From Pezicula radicicola (taxonomy: Eukaryota; Ascomycota; Leotiomycetes; Helotiales; Dermateaceae), in assembly GCA_003008705.1 (NCBI GenBank), contig PDUO01000086.1:96375-160374 (forward strand): a DNA stretch of 64,000 nt, in the 5' to 3' direction. Made by a program: the position numbers and the translations under genes. The notes beneath the pieces were generated by a model. It was not told where the DNA came from, did no database searches, and saw nothing but the letters and a program-made list of their open reading frames with translations. Positions 1-11,940 of this stretch are shown one piece after another. Positions within the stretch are counted from its first letter, which is position 1; every line of letters starts with the position of its first letter.

Positions 1-1
1 C

Positions 2-493
2 CGGCGGGAGCTCGAGATACCTACTTGTGACCAAGCCTTCGCTGCATTCGTTAATACGGTTGAGATGGAGGCTCCCTTTTCCGAGCTCGAAGATAATCAA
101 GGATTGGCAGATCTCCTTAGGGAGCAAGAAGTAGCAGCCGGAATCCTCGGTGATGAGATCATCGACAAATTAAGCACTGCACAGAGAATCCACCTGCAAA
201 GCTGCTCGACTGGAATCAGCGGTCACACAATGTTCTCCTTGAAGCTCTCGGAAACCCGAATAGACTTACCTAGTGTCGCCCTTCCAGCGAATATTGGCGT
301 AGGGCCAAGTCTTATTCTCCCAGGAGACAAGGTCTGCGTATTCCTAGGCTGTGATACTCCAGTCATTCTTCGACAAATTGGAAAAAAGCATGCCCTGGTC
401 GGAGACGCGTACGTCTATGGGTATATGGATGGCGAGGCTCTCGAAAGATCTAAGACAGGAATATGGTCGCTCGAAAAATTTCTATTAATTTGA
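2..493 (+). CDS. HET-domain (heterokaryon incompatibility) protein, C-terminal fragment
   Basis: The reading frame is open from the left edge of the window to a TGA at 491-493, so only the last 163 or so residues are visible. The C-terminal part carries the pattern typical of the end of fungal HET proteins: a PGDKVCVFLGC stretch, a short hydrophobic segment, then VGDAYVYGYMDGEAL (compare the common form VGxxYVHGxMxGE). In the family the N-terminal HET domain (missing here) takes part in non-self recognition and programmed cell death. No intron is visible in this fragment. The family assignment rests on the C-terminal pattern alone, so the activity of this copy cannot be judged. HET genes are frequent in variable or subtelomeric chromosome regions, which fits the surroundings. 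Confidence 0.7.
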   Translation, partial: RRELEIPTCDQAFAAFVNTVEMEAPFSELEDNQGLADLLREQEVAAGILGDEIIDKLSTAQRIHLQSCSTGISGHTMFSLKLSETRIDLPSVALPANIGVGPSLILPGDKVCVFLGCDTPVILRQIGKKHALVGDAYVYGYMDGEALERSKTGIWSLEKFLLI

Positions 494-3400
494 CATTATG
501 TATCTTCAACTGTGGTTATAGGTTCTGAGGTTGGCGATTTCATAGGCGAGGTTAGCTTTTGCGCCACTACAATCCTAGTCTGATACAAAACCAGAGACAA
601 AAACATCACGCCTGGCGTAGGATATATCATAAAGGCTATGTACAATTTTTGGATGAGGGGCCTATTTTTCGGCCATCTGATTGGTCCAAATCCAGCCCCC
701 TGTAGAACTTCGCGTGGAGTTGACAATATTCTATGATTAATTCGAGGAGCGATAGATTGCTTACACATGGTCAAGCTTGCTTAGGCCAGCTCAAGGTTGC
801 AAAAGTCAACCTCAGGATTGCACAGCCACTATCCCATGGTTGCTCAGTCAGAACTCAGCTCAAAGCAAGAGAGCTCAGGTTCAAAAGTGGAATTGGAATC
901 TGTTAGGGACATTTTGATGATATTGTTAGGCTCGAATTTCTCTTTCGCCAGTTCCCAATTTCCAGAATTGCCAAATCCTAGCCAGCTCGCATCCACCATT
1001 GGATATGGAAGGGGTGGGTTTGTATAATATATACTATATGTATCTCATAAAGCAACTAGGCAAGCCAAGGACTTCCCGACTTGATGGTCGCATTCAAGTT
1101 TCCAAGTATCGATGCAATATACATAACTCAATTTAACACGCTAGAGTGCAGCCAACAAGTCAGTAAGATAGGAGAGATATATGCTCAGGCTTAGCGAACA
1201 ATAATCTACCTCGGCGACTCAAGCGAGTGTCATGGAGTCTTAGAGATTATAAAACCTTACAGAATTACAGATAAATCATTTATAGTAGACTATATTCAGT
1301 CACTAGCTGTCGATCGTATCTTGTCCCCTCTGTGGACTACCAGAGTTTGGATTTTATTAGGAATTAGTCTTGTTAAGACACGGTGGGTCCAGTGCGGTAG
1401 GGCAAGATTAGAGCCGCTCAGATGAAAATAGTGTCAAGGAATTTAGTGTTGCTCTTGGATATACAACGAACACAAAAAGCCTTTAGGTTGAGCTTATTAG
1501 GTGGAGCGGACCCTGTATCACTAGGATAAATACTGGTCGGTAGATGAGGCTACGGAGTTACGGATCCGCGAGATATAATATATAGTTATTTTGTTATACC
1601 ACCGAATGTTGATGTTTGCGCTTACGTGATTAACTCCGCCTTTGCTCGGCTCCGGTCTGCTCCAGTCTACTCATCCTGTTGTAATCTTATAATTTTTAAC
1701 GAGAGCCCGAAAGGGCCGCGTTCCCCTAGCCAGGGTTCTAAATTCTGTCACTATTATATATCTCTAAATAGTTATCACCGTCTGCCTGTCTATATAAAAT
1801 GCAAAATGCCCACATGTAGGGACAGAAATAAAAGCTTATCATGTGAGTTCATGTGACATGTTCCTGACATGCTTTGATCACACTGCTATATAAACAAATA
1901 TTCCAAATACAGCTTAATCGCGGATCTTAACTGGATAATGAGGACTGTTAAGATAGACAGAAGTTCATATAGGATTGAATTATATTAGCATATAATAATC
2001 CCGTTTTAAGTAGTGTTAAAAATTAGTGCTCTAAGTTCCAGCATACGCAATTGGCGTACTTTGAACTAAAGTGATCCAGATTATAGTACTACAAACTATA
2101 GTAGTATAGATTGTAGTGTTAAAAGTCAATGTGCTCCTAGTTGCAGTCCACCGAATCAGAGTATTCTAAACTAACGTAGTCTAGATTGTAGTACTACTGG
2201 TTATAGTGGTGTAGATTATAGAATTAAAAGCTAGTGTGCTCTAGACATGGTGGAGCCCATCCAATCACTGTACCGTACTTACTGACGTCAAACGATGCAA
2301 ATTACGAACTAGAACGCAAAAGCACTCGATTCCCAAACAGAAATTCTTTGGGCAAAAGGAAAAACAACATTCTTTGTTTTTTGTTATCAATTAAGAATTC
2401 AGCTATCGAATTTATTAGAACGTATATTTGTGACTTAGGGACGATTTAGGCAAAAGTAATCTAGTAGGTCTAGCGGAAGAAGGTATACGAAAGAGCAAAG
2501 ATTTAGGAAAGGGCGTAAGGGCATATTATCTTTAGAAAATAGCTAGGGCTACGCTATAGTTGCAAGAATAATCTACTTTAAGAGTTTGAAGGGTGTATTT
2601 TTTTGGGGGGGGGGGAGGTCCTATTTGGGCTCACTAGGAGTCGACTTAGTCCCCCTAAATACAATCGTGTAGAGTTGACGACTTTTGCATAGTAGAATTG
2701 AATAGTAAATAAATCATGATTAGCTACTAGAGCAGGAACGTAACTAAGCAACCTGAGTAGAGGGTGAGGTGAGGGTGAGTAGTGCCTGAGTAGAGCGGCA
2801 ATGCTAACTAACCGTATTAGAAGCGGCGGAAGTTAATGTTCGGCGTAGATTACTAGTGTAATAACTTTTTCCCTAGCTACAAGCTTTACATCTTAGTATT
2901 AGAATCTCTATAACACAAGACTCGATACGAAGGGCCTCCAGATCCGTTTCAAATAGAGACAGATATGGTGTTAGATGTATCAGTTCTTTATTTATCCTAA
3001 GGTTTTAATGATTTCGCAAACACTGCATGTCTCTAATTGTAGTTAGAGCCACAAGGGTTATTAGTAAGCATGTATTAAATATATAGAATGGTTACATAAC
3101 TGCCCTTTGTAAGTAGACCTATTTATACACACTAATTCCTTACAGAATACGATACCATTACCACCACATGATGCTCCCAAATAATCTTGCTATTCAATAG
3201 GTTATAAGCTAGGACAACTCCTTAAGACGCTAAACTACAATAAGGCAATTAATTACGTGTTCTATCTGTCTCTTCGAGTACAATAATTAGCTATTGTATA
3301 AGTCACCTTGTTGACGCGCTAATAGAGTTAAATCAAAACCAGATAAGATAAACTACTATTAACATAGATTTAAGAAAAGAACACTATTCCGAAACGGACA

Positions 3401-3503
3401 AACTTAAAAGAGAAAATTCAGGATATAATTCCCAACCTCCGCGAGACCATCTCCAATATCTTCGAAAGCATCTCCATCTGTAATTTCGTGGGGAGGGTCG
3501 ATA
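494..3503. other. Gene-poor intergenic region
   Basis: About 3 kb without a convincing coding region. Open frames here are short, lack family motifs and mostly start at non-ATG codons. The stretch is moderately AT-rich, has a run of G at about 2606-2617 and an approximately 103-bp degenerate tandem repeat (listed separately). It is probably decayed repeat DNA. Confidence 0.5.
2013..2242. repeat. Degenerate tandem repeat, about 103-105 bp period
   Basis: Phrases resembling gtgttaaaagtcaatgtgct begin at about 2013, 2116 and 2221. Each is followed by a similar block with repeated tagattgtagtactac-like words. Two full copies and the start of a third are visible. Divergence between copies is high, so this is an old repeat. 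Confidence 0.5.
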
Positions 3504-3920
3504 TCAATTCCGGTCGAATTGTAAACTCTCCTGCATATCAAGGATGTCATTGTCGTTTGAGTCCCACATTAGTGTTGTCGCGTTATCTCCGTGGGCGAGC
3601 TGTGTGACCTCACTCAGACTCCCGTCTGACATCCACCAAGTGTGATGCTCTGCAAGACACCCTAGCGCAATTAAGCCACCGCCTGCTGCAAGGCCACTAG
3701 CGTGTTTGACGGTACTACAGAATCTAAGGGCTGGCATAATCTGCTTCAGAATAGCCATTTTCTTCCCATTTTGTCCTTTTTTGGCAAAAACATCACCCGT
3801 AGCGGAGAGATTCGCCTTCACCTGGGCTCGATCCGGGACGAAGGAGGGAACGGTGGCGTTGGCGCCGGTTGCGTAGGCGGCGATGTTTTCTTCGGCGGTA
3901 GATTTGGTTGTTAGCAACAC
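3504..3920 (-). other. Open frame of unknown status next to the transcription factor
   Basis: A 138-codon open frame without an ATG at its start. It lies downstream of the transcription factor stop codon and in the same frame, separated by three in-frame stops. It contains a short glycine/alanine-rich hydrophobic stretch in the middle and an acidic end (MWDSNDNDILDMQ). I recognise no family. It might be a C-terminal exon of the transcription factor joined by an intron I cannot place, a separate small gene, or chance. I see no good GT donor that would join it, so I left it out of the neighbouring gene. Confidence 0.2.
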
Positions 3921-3965
3921 TGTACGCGAGGAACAGTGCGACCCAGCCTAGACTCATTGCTGCCT

Positions 3966-6260
3966 TCAACTCGAACGGGCAGCCGCAAAACGCTTGATCC
4001 ATTCTTCTGCCATACACGCGCACAGCGGAGGAGCGTCTGCCGCCAGTATGGGCCTATTGTTGCTCAAGTCGCTACCGCCAACTGTGTCGGTATCGTCCGT
4101 GGTGCGGTTTGACATTTGCCGGCAGGAACAAGATCCTTCCATAGCCGCAGCCCAAGCCCACAAGACTACAGCACTATTCGAGAGTACGACATCTGCGAGC
4201 GGTTCCACGGGCCTGCTCCGTTGGTCGTTCTGAGCCGAGAGGCTTTTTTGTGCTTTCAGAACCGTGAGAGAGATCAAGACAGCCTTCCTGGAGTCTAGAG
4301 AGTGTGCCCAATGTAGGACACCGGCGTCTTGCTCCCCACTTGCGTTAGAGATTGGCAGGTCCGTACTCGTATCCGTTTGTCTCCTGACGAATTTGCCCAG
4401 TGCATGCATGTAGGCATAGAGATATGAGCTCATAGCGTTCTGGAGCATCATGGTTTCATGAATGAGCCATCTCACGCGAGTCAGTACTGGAGGGCAAATA
4501 TCGGTTTCCTGACCAAAGTAGGCCTTTAGCGGGAATTCTACAGAATTTGTGCGCGCTTCTTGTTCCTTGCACAGACCCGATATCCTCTCCAGTTGATATT
4601 CCCAGTTGTCAAGTTGTTGTGCTAGCAGAGCCTTGGATTCGATGCCAGCAGCTTCGCTGCTCCGACGCGTCAGAGTAAACCTCCAGAGTGCAGAAGCCAT
4701 GCTGCAGAGGCCAATTTGTACATCTTCAATAAGCAGTTCTGATATCGCCAGCAGGTCCGGACCCCGTACAAGTTGACTCAATCTCTTGTCAGCCCTACTG
4801 AGGGGTTCTTGTGGCTGGCGTTTATAGAACTCATCCAGTGGGTGAGCGTTCCATAGCGCGAAGGTAGACGGCAGACCTACGTCTAGTTCTTCTGGCTGAA
4901 GGCGAGGAGGTTGGCCGTTGACGACATAGAGATAGGCATCAATCTTGAGCAAAAAGAACACTAGTCTTTGAGGTTATCAAGTCAACAACATTCATCCTGT
5001 AATGGGAGTTGTGCACTAACCGTATGCGCTTCTCACGGTTGCCGAGTACGTAGGGCAAGAAGGTGCCAGGGAAATGCGTTCGTTCTTGATATTCGGCTCT
5101 TTCAGAGCTGAACATGCCTATTTGCCGCAGGGTCGCGATCAAGAGGCTGAGGAGTAGTCCTGACCTTGCGATAAGTTGTTCTTTCTGTTTGATGTTAGAG
5201 CAAGCCCGCCGTGTCCTCATCATTGGACGGAGGAAAGACTGACGCCACTGTAGAATGCGAATATAATGTTGAGAAGCACCGACTGATATACTTCAAACCT
5301 CCAAGGCCCGTCTTCGTCCAAGCCGGCACCTGGTCTAGACTGCCAACTGTGAGCGAGTGATTCTTTAAACAGGGTGGTACGATGTCTTACTAGCTCCTCA
5401 AAAAGATTGTCAACTAGCCGCTCGTGTGCGTTAACGACGATGTCAGAAGCATCCCGGGGTCCGTTGAACCAGCATCCGATAATTATCATAGATGCGGTGA
5501 CAGCAAGAGGGTCGCTTTCCAGAGAGAATGTTGGCTGGTGGAGTAGGGACCAATGGTCGTGGACCTGCTCCCAGTATGCCTCAGAGCAAGCTGTACACCA
5601 AGCTTCCACATCAGCAGGGGGGTCTCCTAGGGGCTTCTTGAACAAATTTGTCGATTCTTGGATCGATTTCAAGACGAAACTCGCTCCCGCTGTTCCAATA
5701 CTCGATTCACCGTCCTCTGGCCCTTCCATGGCCGGCTCCACATCTCCCATTTCCTCGAATGGCCTGGCAGAATCCGACAGCCAATTGGTGGAAGTTTCTT
5801 TTGGGCTCTCTATTATGTTCTCGGAGCCGGGATGTCTGGCAAGGATGGTCGAACCATCGTCACGATCTGCAAGCCTTGAATCACGGTAGCTACAATCAAT
5901 AGCTCGCTGAGCGCACAACGTGCACCTAACCCCTCGGCCACCATCACATCTTGTCTTGTTCACTCTACACGCATCGCACGCTTGCCGTCTGCGAGAGGCC
6001 GGGCTTGCTGAAACCTCATGACGGGCGACATGGCGGCGGAGAAGGTCGCTATCAGAGCCGTAAGCCAGTCATCCTGCATGGGAAGAGGATTGACTGGAGA
6101 CTTACTTGCGAGTAAACGAGCGCTGGCAGATATGACAAACAAAAGCAGGTTCTTCGTGGACGGCTTGGTGCCGCCGTAAATGCTCCTTTCGCAGAAATCG
6201 CCTTCCGCAATGGCACACATTTTCAGCTGTAGAAATCGATGAGTAATCCGATGGCATCAT
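3966..6260 (-). CDS. Transcription factor with two C2H2 fingers plus Zn2Cys6 cluster and fungal middle homology region
   Basis: Four exons: 6260-6106, 6048-5244, 5184-5021 and 4965-3966, in-frame throughout, giving 707 residues. The first intron splits the second zinc finger. Only the acceptor just before 6048 avoids an in-frame TGA, and it restores a perfect C-x2-C-x12-H-x3-H finger. Order of domains: finger 1 (CHCGRRF...HLRRHQAVH, about residues 16-35), finger 2 (about 42-62), a Zn2Cys6 cluster (C-x2-C-x6-C-x7-C-x2-C-x6-C, starting CDACRVNKTRC, about 75-105), then a middle homology region (fungal-specific transcription factor family) with FSSERAEYQERTHFPG around residues 345-360. Proteins of this kind bind DNA in the nucleus and often control metabolism or metabolite clusters. 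It is transcribed divergently from the NmrA-like gene and lies 9 kb from the NRPS cluster. A role in the cluster is possible but unproven. The exact C-terminus is uncertain. Confidence 0.85.
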
Positions 6261-6780
6261 CAATGGATAGCGTTTCAGCACATTGACTAACTACAGACTC
6301 ATCGGGCTTTCTGTTATTATTTCGTGGTCCTGTTCATGTAAGATTTAACAGAATGTCATCGGATTCCGAACGGGATATCAAAGAGGCTGGCGGGGTCGGA
6401 GAAAAGGTGGGAAGCGACGGCGAGAAGCTTACTGTATTATTCTTCCGAGTGGGATGACTGGTGGTCGAGCTGACAAAACACAAACCTCCCACAAAGCGCC
6501 CCGGTACTCCACAGAGCGAATTAGGTAATGGACCATATCCCACTTAGTGGCCGGCTTACAACATTACCAAAACACCATCAATTGCCAGGAGACGGAGACC
6601 AGGTGGGATGGATGGAATATATATATTGTGTCGTGTCGAGATAATGGAGTCGACATCAGCCAGCCTCATCAAGCACAGTTCACTCTAGTTCATCACTCTC
6701 CACTACTGCTCAGCCGTGTAATCCAGCCATTACATCACTTTTACTCTCGAGCACGCAAAAAGTCACAGTAATTGCCTACC
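6261..6780. promoter_or_regulatory. Divergent intergenic region between transcription factor and NmrA-like gene
   Basis: A 520-bp region that must hold the promoters of both flanking genes, which are transcribed away from each other. It contains a TATA-like run (gaatatatatattgtg, about 6617-6632) about 150 bp upstream of the NmrA-like ATG and pyrimidine-rich stretches. No operator can be assigned with confidence. Confidence 0.5.
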
Positions 6781-7683
6781 ATGTCGACAGTTATCAAGAA
6801 AGTCGCAATTACCGGAGCCGCAGGCGATCTTGGCACCGTCGTCTTCAACAAACTCGTTGCCTCTGGCAAATTCGACGTCCGGGTCCTCAGACGATTCGGC
6901 TCCAAGTCCACATTCCCAGAAAACACTGACGTTGTCGATGTCGACTTTGACTCTTTTGACTCGCTGAAGTCGGCTCTCGTGGGACAGGACGCTGTTGTGT
7001 CTACGGTCGGATACTCAGGCATCCAGTCCCAGCTGACTTTGATCGATGCCGCTGCTGCCGCTGGCGTCAAACGTATCATTCCTTCAGACTTCGGAGCTAA
7101 CCTGGACAATCCCAAGACGCGCCAGCTCCCCATCTTTGGCGACAAGATCAAGGCCTACGAGCACGTCAAGGACAAGTCTAAGACGACAGATCTCACCTAC
7201 ACGGTAGTGTACAACAATGCCTTTCTGGACTGGGGTCTCGAGCGCGACTTCATCCTCCGCATTTCAGATGCCAAGCCGATCATCATCGACGGCGGCGATC
7301 TGCCATTCAGCGCCACCACCGTAGGCAGCGTAGCTGACGCCGTCGTTGGTATTCTGACCCGTCCGGAAGAGACCAAGAATCGCTCCGTCCGCATCCACGA
7401 CATCGTGACTTCACAGAATCAGCTTCTTGCCCTTGCCAAGAAAGTGGCGCCGGGCAAATCCTGGGAGGTTGTGCCTGTCAAGCTGGATGATCTCACTGCT
7501 ACAGCAGACGCTAGGCTGGCAAAGGGGATTTACGACATAGAGACCTTTTTTCCGTATTTGGTCCGTGCGACGCTGGATCCGGGCTTCGGGGGCAAATTTG
7601 ATATCACCGACAATGAGTTATTGGGCGTGAAGGGAGTGTCAGAGGATGAAGTCACTCAGATTCTCAAAAAGATTCTAAACTAG
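6781..7683 (+). CDS. NmrA-like / isoflavone-reductase-like NAD(P)-binding oxidoreductase
   Basis: A single exon of 300 codons from an ATG in a good context (ctaccATGtc). The N-terminus has a Rossmann dinucleotide-binding motif, ITGAAGDLG, at about residues 9-17. Family features follow: VVSTVGYSG after strand 4, AAAAAGVKRIIPSDFG at about 94-109, and a lysine in GDKIKAYEHVK at the position of the isoflavone-reductase catalytic lysine. The length is normal for the PCBER/isoflavone reductase branch of the NmrA family, which reduces small phenolic or similar substrates with NADPH, although some members are redox sensors without catalysis. It is divergent from the transcription factor and probably lies outside the NRPS cluster. 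The substrate cannot be read from the sequence. Confidence 0.9.
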   Translation: MSTVIKKVAITGAAGDLGTVVFNKLVASGKFDVRVLRRFGSKSTFPENTDVVDVDFDSFDSLKSALVGQDAVVSTVGYSGIQSQLTLIDAAAAAGVKRIIPSDFGANLDNPKTRQLPIFGDKIKAYEHVKDKSKTTDLTYTVVYNNAFLDWGLERDFILRISDAKPIIIDGGDLPFSATTVGSVADAVVGILTRPEETKNRSVRIHDIVTSQNQLLALAKKVAPGKSWEVVPVKLDDLTATADARLAKGIYDIETFFPYLVRATLDPGFGGKFDITDNELLGVKGVSEDEVTQILKKILN

Positions 7684-10189
7684 GACGAGGGAGCTTAAAA
7701 TTAGGTAGTTAGCAGCCTTCCGCTACTCGCTTAGATAGCTTTTAATATAGTTTTTCGTTTACTAGTACCTTAATATAATTATTCCTTCTCTAATATTTAA
7801 TTACCTATTACTATAGCTATAGTAACTCTAGTGTAGTTTTATTTTTACAGATTAGTCTAAGGATTAATAAAAAGTATTATATCCAAGAATAACTTCTATT
7901 ATATACATCTTATTTGTCTATAAGTGTCTAATTATACGCACTAGGGGATAAGCTGCTATTGCGTTACACGCGACCTTATCATCTATTTCTTTTAACTAGC
8001 TGGTTTTGTTGTTTGTATAGATTCGCAATCTAATAACGCTTATAGATGACCAGAAATCTTACTGCAGCCCTTCGAAGCCTCCAATCCGAACCGGGTTACT
8101 ACTAGATTAACGTAATATGCTTATATTTCGATTGATACTAAACTAAATACTACGGAAACTTGAGGTTTGGTCCTCTATTTTCTAAGGGGTTTCGTTGTAT
8201 GTATTTAGGCTAGTCTGAAAATATATCTATACAGCATACATTACTCTTTTCTAGCTAGACTAGTATCCTAATCTGACCATTGGAGCCCGAAAGAAAATGC
8301 CTGGTACGTTGAATGCAGCCATCCCTTTCAAACTATCAAGATAGTAATGAGGTTAAGTAGGGAATCCGTTCTAAGTCCCCTACTCTACGCCCAAGAACAA
8401 GGTGGCAGAAATTGACACATCTAGCAATGCTCAAAATTCAGGCTCGCTCTACTTTTCAACAAATCGACGATTTTTGTTTTTTGTCTGCGACTGCCTACGG
8501 CTCATATTATATATCGCAAGTCACATACGCCCTTTATTCACCATTAATTGATTTGTTTGATCTCAAGAAGAAGTCAAAGGGAGAGGTTTTGGTGTTTGTA
8601 CACGAGCCAATTTCTGCTACTTTTTACTTGGGCGTAGAGTAGAGGCTTGTTACCCTTGATAACGATTCTTCCTATAGCTGACTCTGGATCCCTAGATCCA
8701 TTGGCAGCGCGCGAGCTCGAAACGGCCGCTGAGCCGAGTAGGGTCCCAAGCCAATACACCGTCACACTTCGCATTTTGTGGCTGAGCACACCAAGAACAA
8801 CGATGCAGCTTTGCGATGCTTCAGGCATCCACGACCTTGAACGACCTTTCTTCTCATTATAAGGCTCTCGCATCTTCTATTTTCATTAGTTTCATTGCTC
8901 TACAATGTTACGGCTATGAACCCGCTATTTGTTGCTACTTCAATAGCTCTTGGTCAGGCTGGCAGCGCTTCTCAATTCTCCTTGAACAACGAACATTCCA
9001 TTCAGCGATTCTCAGATATAAGCACGACTAGAGTACTTTCCAGAACACTCCCTGCCTGCAGGCGAAAAGAAAGGCCAAAAGCAAGGATTGATTGCATTAT
9101 CAACAGGCTCGGAAAACACCGCCATCACTTAAGAACAATCAACTTTGTAACGAAACAGAAAATAACCTCATGCAATCTCATGAAAGGACACTTGTCTTTG
9201 CCAACTTTAAACTGAAAGCGCTTCAGGTGACGATGTCTCCGAGACTGTTGTAAGTCAAAAGTCAAAGAGGCTGGCCAATACATGCTCAACAAGTCAGACA
9301 AAACTCCAGTGAGCCAGCCAATGTAAACCCAAGTACTCATCTGTGGCGTAAGTATGTAGGGCACAGCATGCAGCTACTTCCCAATTTCTCCAGGTAACGA
9401 GGCAACTTCGCTCCTGCAGCTCCTTTAAAGGGGATTGCGTCCCAGTCTATAATTTAAACCTAGCCCTCGATTAGTACGCTTATTAAGGATAGGTTATAAG
9501 ATCTACGGTTTAGTGTACTCACAGACTAAGGGACGTTGTCTTCGGATGGAACTAGCTCGACGGTATAAAGGTTTAATAGTTCTCGTTAATTTCCGGTCAA
9601 CCTATTCTGCAGCTTTTCTATACCCTCTACTGTTAGAGGTAACTGTCACCTCCTCCGAGAACGGCATCAGAAAGACCCATTATCTGCCTATCTCTTCCGG
9701 TTAACAATGGAAATGGGCAACTCGTTGACGACGAGCTAGACAAACGGTTCGAGGAGCTCAACTATGCTGCTGACAAGTAACCAGCGGTAGAAAAGCAGCG
9801 CATTACTAGGAGATATACCGAAGCTCGTATAAATAATGTCTACATCGACTCATTCAGTCCACATATGGTGATACAGAGGGACAATGGCCCCACGCCTGGT
9901 ACTGCCGCAGGCATAACGGCTAACATAATCCCGTAGAATATGATGTGAAATATCGGCGATCCGCTTGCAAGACTACAGAGGGTTGCAAAAATACCAGAGA
10001 AAACGCGGCGACGTCAGGTGGTTGAGGCGCATCTATCTGAGACGGTTCGATGGCTAAAATACGTGGAAAATAGACAGCAAATTGAAGATGGAGGACCATA
10101 ACATCAAAGAAGGAGAGTCACTGCCCTACACTGGCCAGAAAGCTCCTTGCCATCCACGTGGCAAGAGCGGTTCCTAGCGCGCCTCGACC
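7684..10189. other. Long intergenic region with small or decayed open frames
   Basis: About 2.5 kb. The first 600 bp are AT-rich with many TA dinucleotides and look RIP-affected. At about 9700-10110 the plus strand reads like a decayed coding region: stretches such as RFEELNYAADK and RRRQVVEAHLSETVRWLKYVE, interrupted by stops. I cannot assign it to a family. The rest shows nothing recognisable. Confidence 0.4.
8916..9215 (+). CDS. Small hypothetical protein, possible secretion signal
   Basis: An ATG-started frame of about 99 codons. The first 20 residues (MNPLFVATSIALGQAGSA) resemble a short signal peptide, followed by a polar, basic tail with three cysteines. No family recognised. Codon use and isolation give little support, and it may be a chance frame or the first exon of a lost gene. 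Confidence 0.2.
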   Translation: MNPLFVATSIALGQAGSASQFSLNNEHSIQRFSDISTTRVLSRTLPACRRKERPKARIDCIINRLGKHRHHLRTINFVTKQKITSCNLMKGHLSLPTLN

Positions 10190-11940
10190 TTAATTTGCTC
10201 TCCCGAACTTCCTGGACTGCTTGTTCAGCTGTCCCCAAGTCGGAATACATAATGTCAATCTGGTATCATCGGGACCCTTCTGACCTTCGCCCTCCATCTT
10301 CCCAACTATGGGTAACAAAAGCCACAATCCGGCAACGACAGCCAACAGCGCCAAAATGATAGGCTGTAAAGATCTTACTCCCCGACTCTGAGCAGCAGCG
10401 CCCACAATGAATGGGAATATGGCACCGCCACTTCCACCGATGGCCGTCGCAAATCCAATGCTCCCGACATGAAGGTCCTTGGGCAAGATCTTGGCAGTGA
10501 GCACCATTGCTGTGCCGAAAAGCGGCCCTAGCACTAAACCTAGGAAGGCGACGGCAATAGCGGAGACGATCAAAGATGGAACAAGCCAGAAAAGGAGTTC
10601 TAGGACAATGGCAATCAACACGTAAAGAAGTACCGAGCGGAACTCCCCAAGGCGAGGAGTAACGAAAGAGAGACCGACTCGGCCCACTGTCATCCCGGCC
10701 CAGAAACCGGTTGTTGTTGCTCCGGCAGCAAAAGAGGATGAGGAGCGGACTTTAGTCATAAACGTTACGATCCAGCCTCCAAGTGAAACTAATTTGCCCG
10801 GTCAGTTCATTTCTACGGTTGAACAGCAGGCACAGAAGACGTGTAAGTTTACCTTCCGCGCCCATGTAGCCAAAGATGAAAAACGCGAGGACCCAGGTGA
10901 CTTTGTTCTTAAGCGCTTCTCGAGTCCGTCCGGTCTTTGAATTAGGCTTACGGGGGTTCTCAGCTTCATAGACTTTGCCTGTCTGATTCCAGAATGCAAG
11001 CGTGTTCGTCACGAGTTCTACAGCTGCTGCACCAATCTAAAGTCCGTCAGGATAGGTAATGGATCAACGGATTTTCGCTTTCAGGAAATAGTATATAAAG
11101 CAAGAATATTACATACCATGATATAATAGAACATATACCATTTCAACCCGCCCTGGGATAACATCAAGGACGTAATGAGAGGCGCGATTGTTGCTCCTAA
11201 TGAATAACAACCCTGCAGGAAACCAGAGACTTCGTTCGCGTTTGCCATGTTGCCTATCCATGCGCACCATGCGGCGTCTAGAAGACCATTTCCAAGCCAA
11301 TGAACATGAAGAGAACAACTAGGACGGGATATGGCGGGTGGACAGCTAAAATAATGTATGAGACGAGATGACAAGTCGGGCCCACAATTGCAATGCCCCT
11401 TTGCCCGAACTTGACATGCATCGCATTATTGACGATAGCCGCGAGGCTGTAACCCGCACATGGCGAAAGGAAGACGAGAGATACGACAGTGTAGTTCAGA
11501 TTATAGTATTCCTCAAGCTGTGCTCGAATCAGTAGAAGATTGACGTTGAAGAAGGGAAGGGGAGCAGGAGGGAGTAGATCCTACGCGCGGAACTAATGGC
11601 TATTCAAACGGTCAGTGTATTTTTCTTGGCGACATATAGATTTATGTCTCCACAAAATGCTTACGCCGTACGATCCATCGTTCATTCCCACGATAAAGAA
11701 GGAGAAAAAGGTAGAAAACACTCTCCAAATGTTGATCCGCGATGAATTCCATGTTTGCCGAGCTTCCACAGCGCTGTCTGGAGGTACTACATCATTTGTG
11801 ATATCTTCAGGGTCTGAAGGACCTAATGCGCTCTGATTTTTCATATCTGCGTTGACAATCTCTTTGTTCTCCCGAGATTTCGAGATCGAATGCAGCTCAA
11901 AAGTGGAAGAGCTCGGCTCGGTCTGCGTCGTAGTGAACAT
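10190..11940 (-). pseudogene. MFS transporter with a 1-nt frameshift
   Basis: Reconstructed exons: 11940-11665, a 15-nt microexon 11599-11585 (PLVPR), 11517-11117, then two more starting near 11051 and 10819 and ending at the TAA at 10190. The product is a major facilitator superfamily permease. A hydrophilic N-terminus of about 75 residues is followed by FFSFFIVGMNDGSYG, LEEYYNLNYTVVSLVFLSP and GFLQGCYSLGATIAPLI, which match the fungal MFS family with a GMNDGSYGALIPYLE signature. In exon 3 the frame changes inside the conserved GLGNGLLDAAW stretch: the run at 11292-11293 is one base short, and exon 3 (401 nt) is exactly one base short of keeping phase. Either this copy is a recent pseudogene or the assembly has an indel. 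An intron explanation would delete a conserved membrane segment and lacks a matching donor. Substrate unknown. Confidence 0.75.

Noticed and set aside
5374..5889. Plus-strand frame of 171 codons antisense to the transcription factor
   Set aside because: It mirrors an exon of the minus-strand gene and shows no motif of its own.
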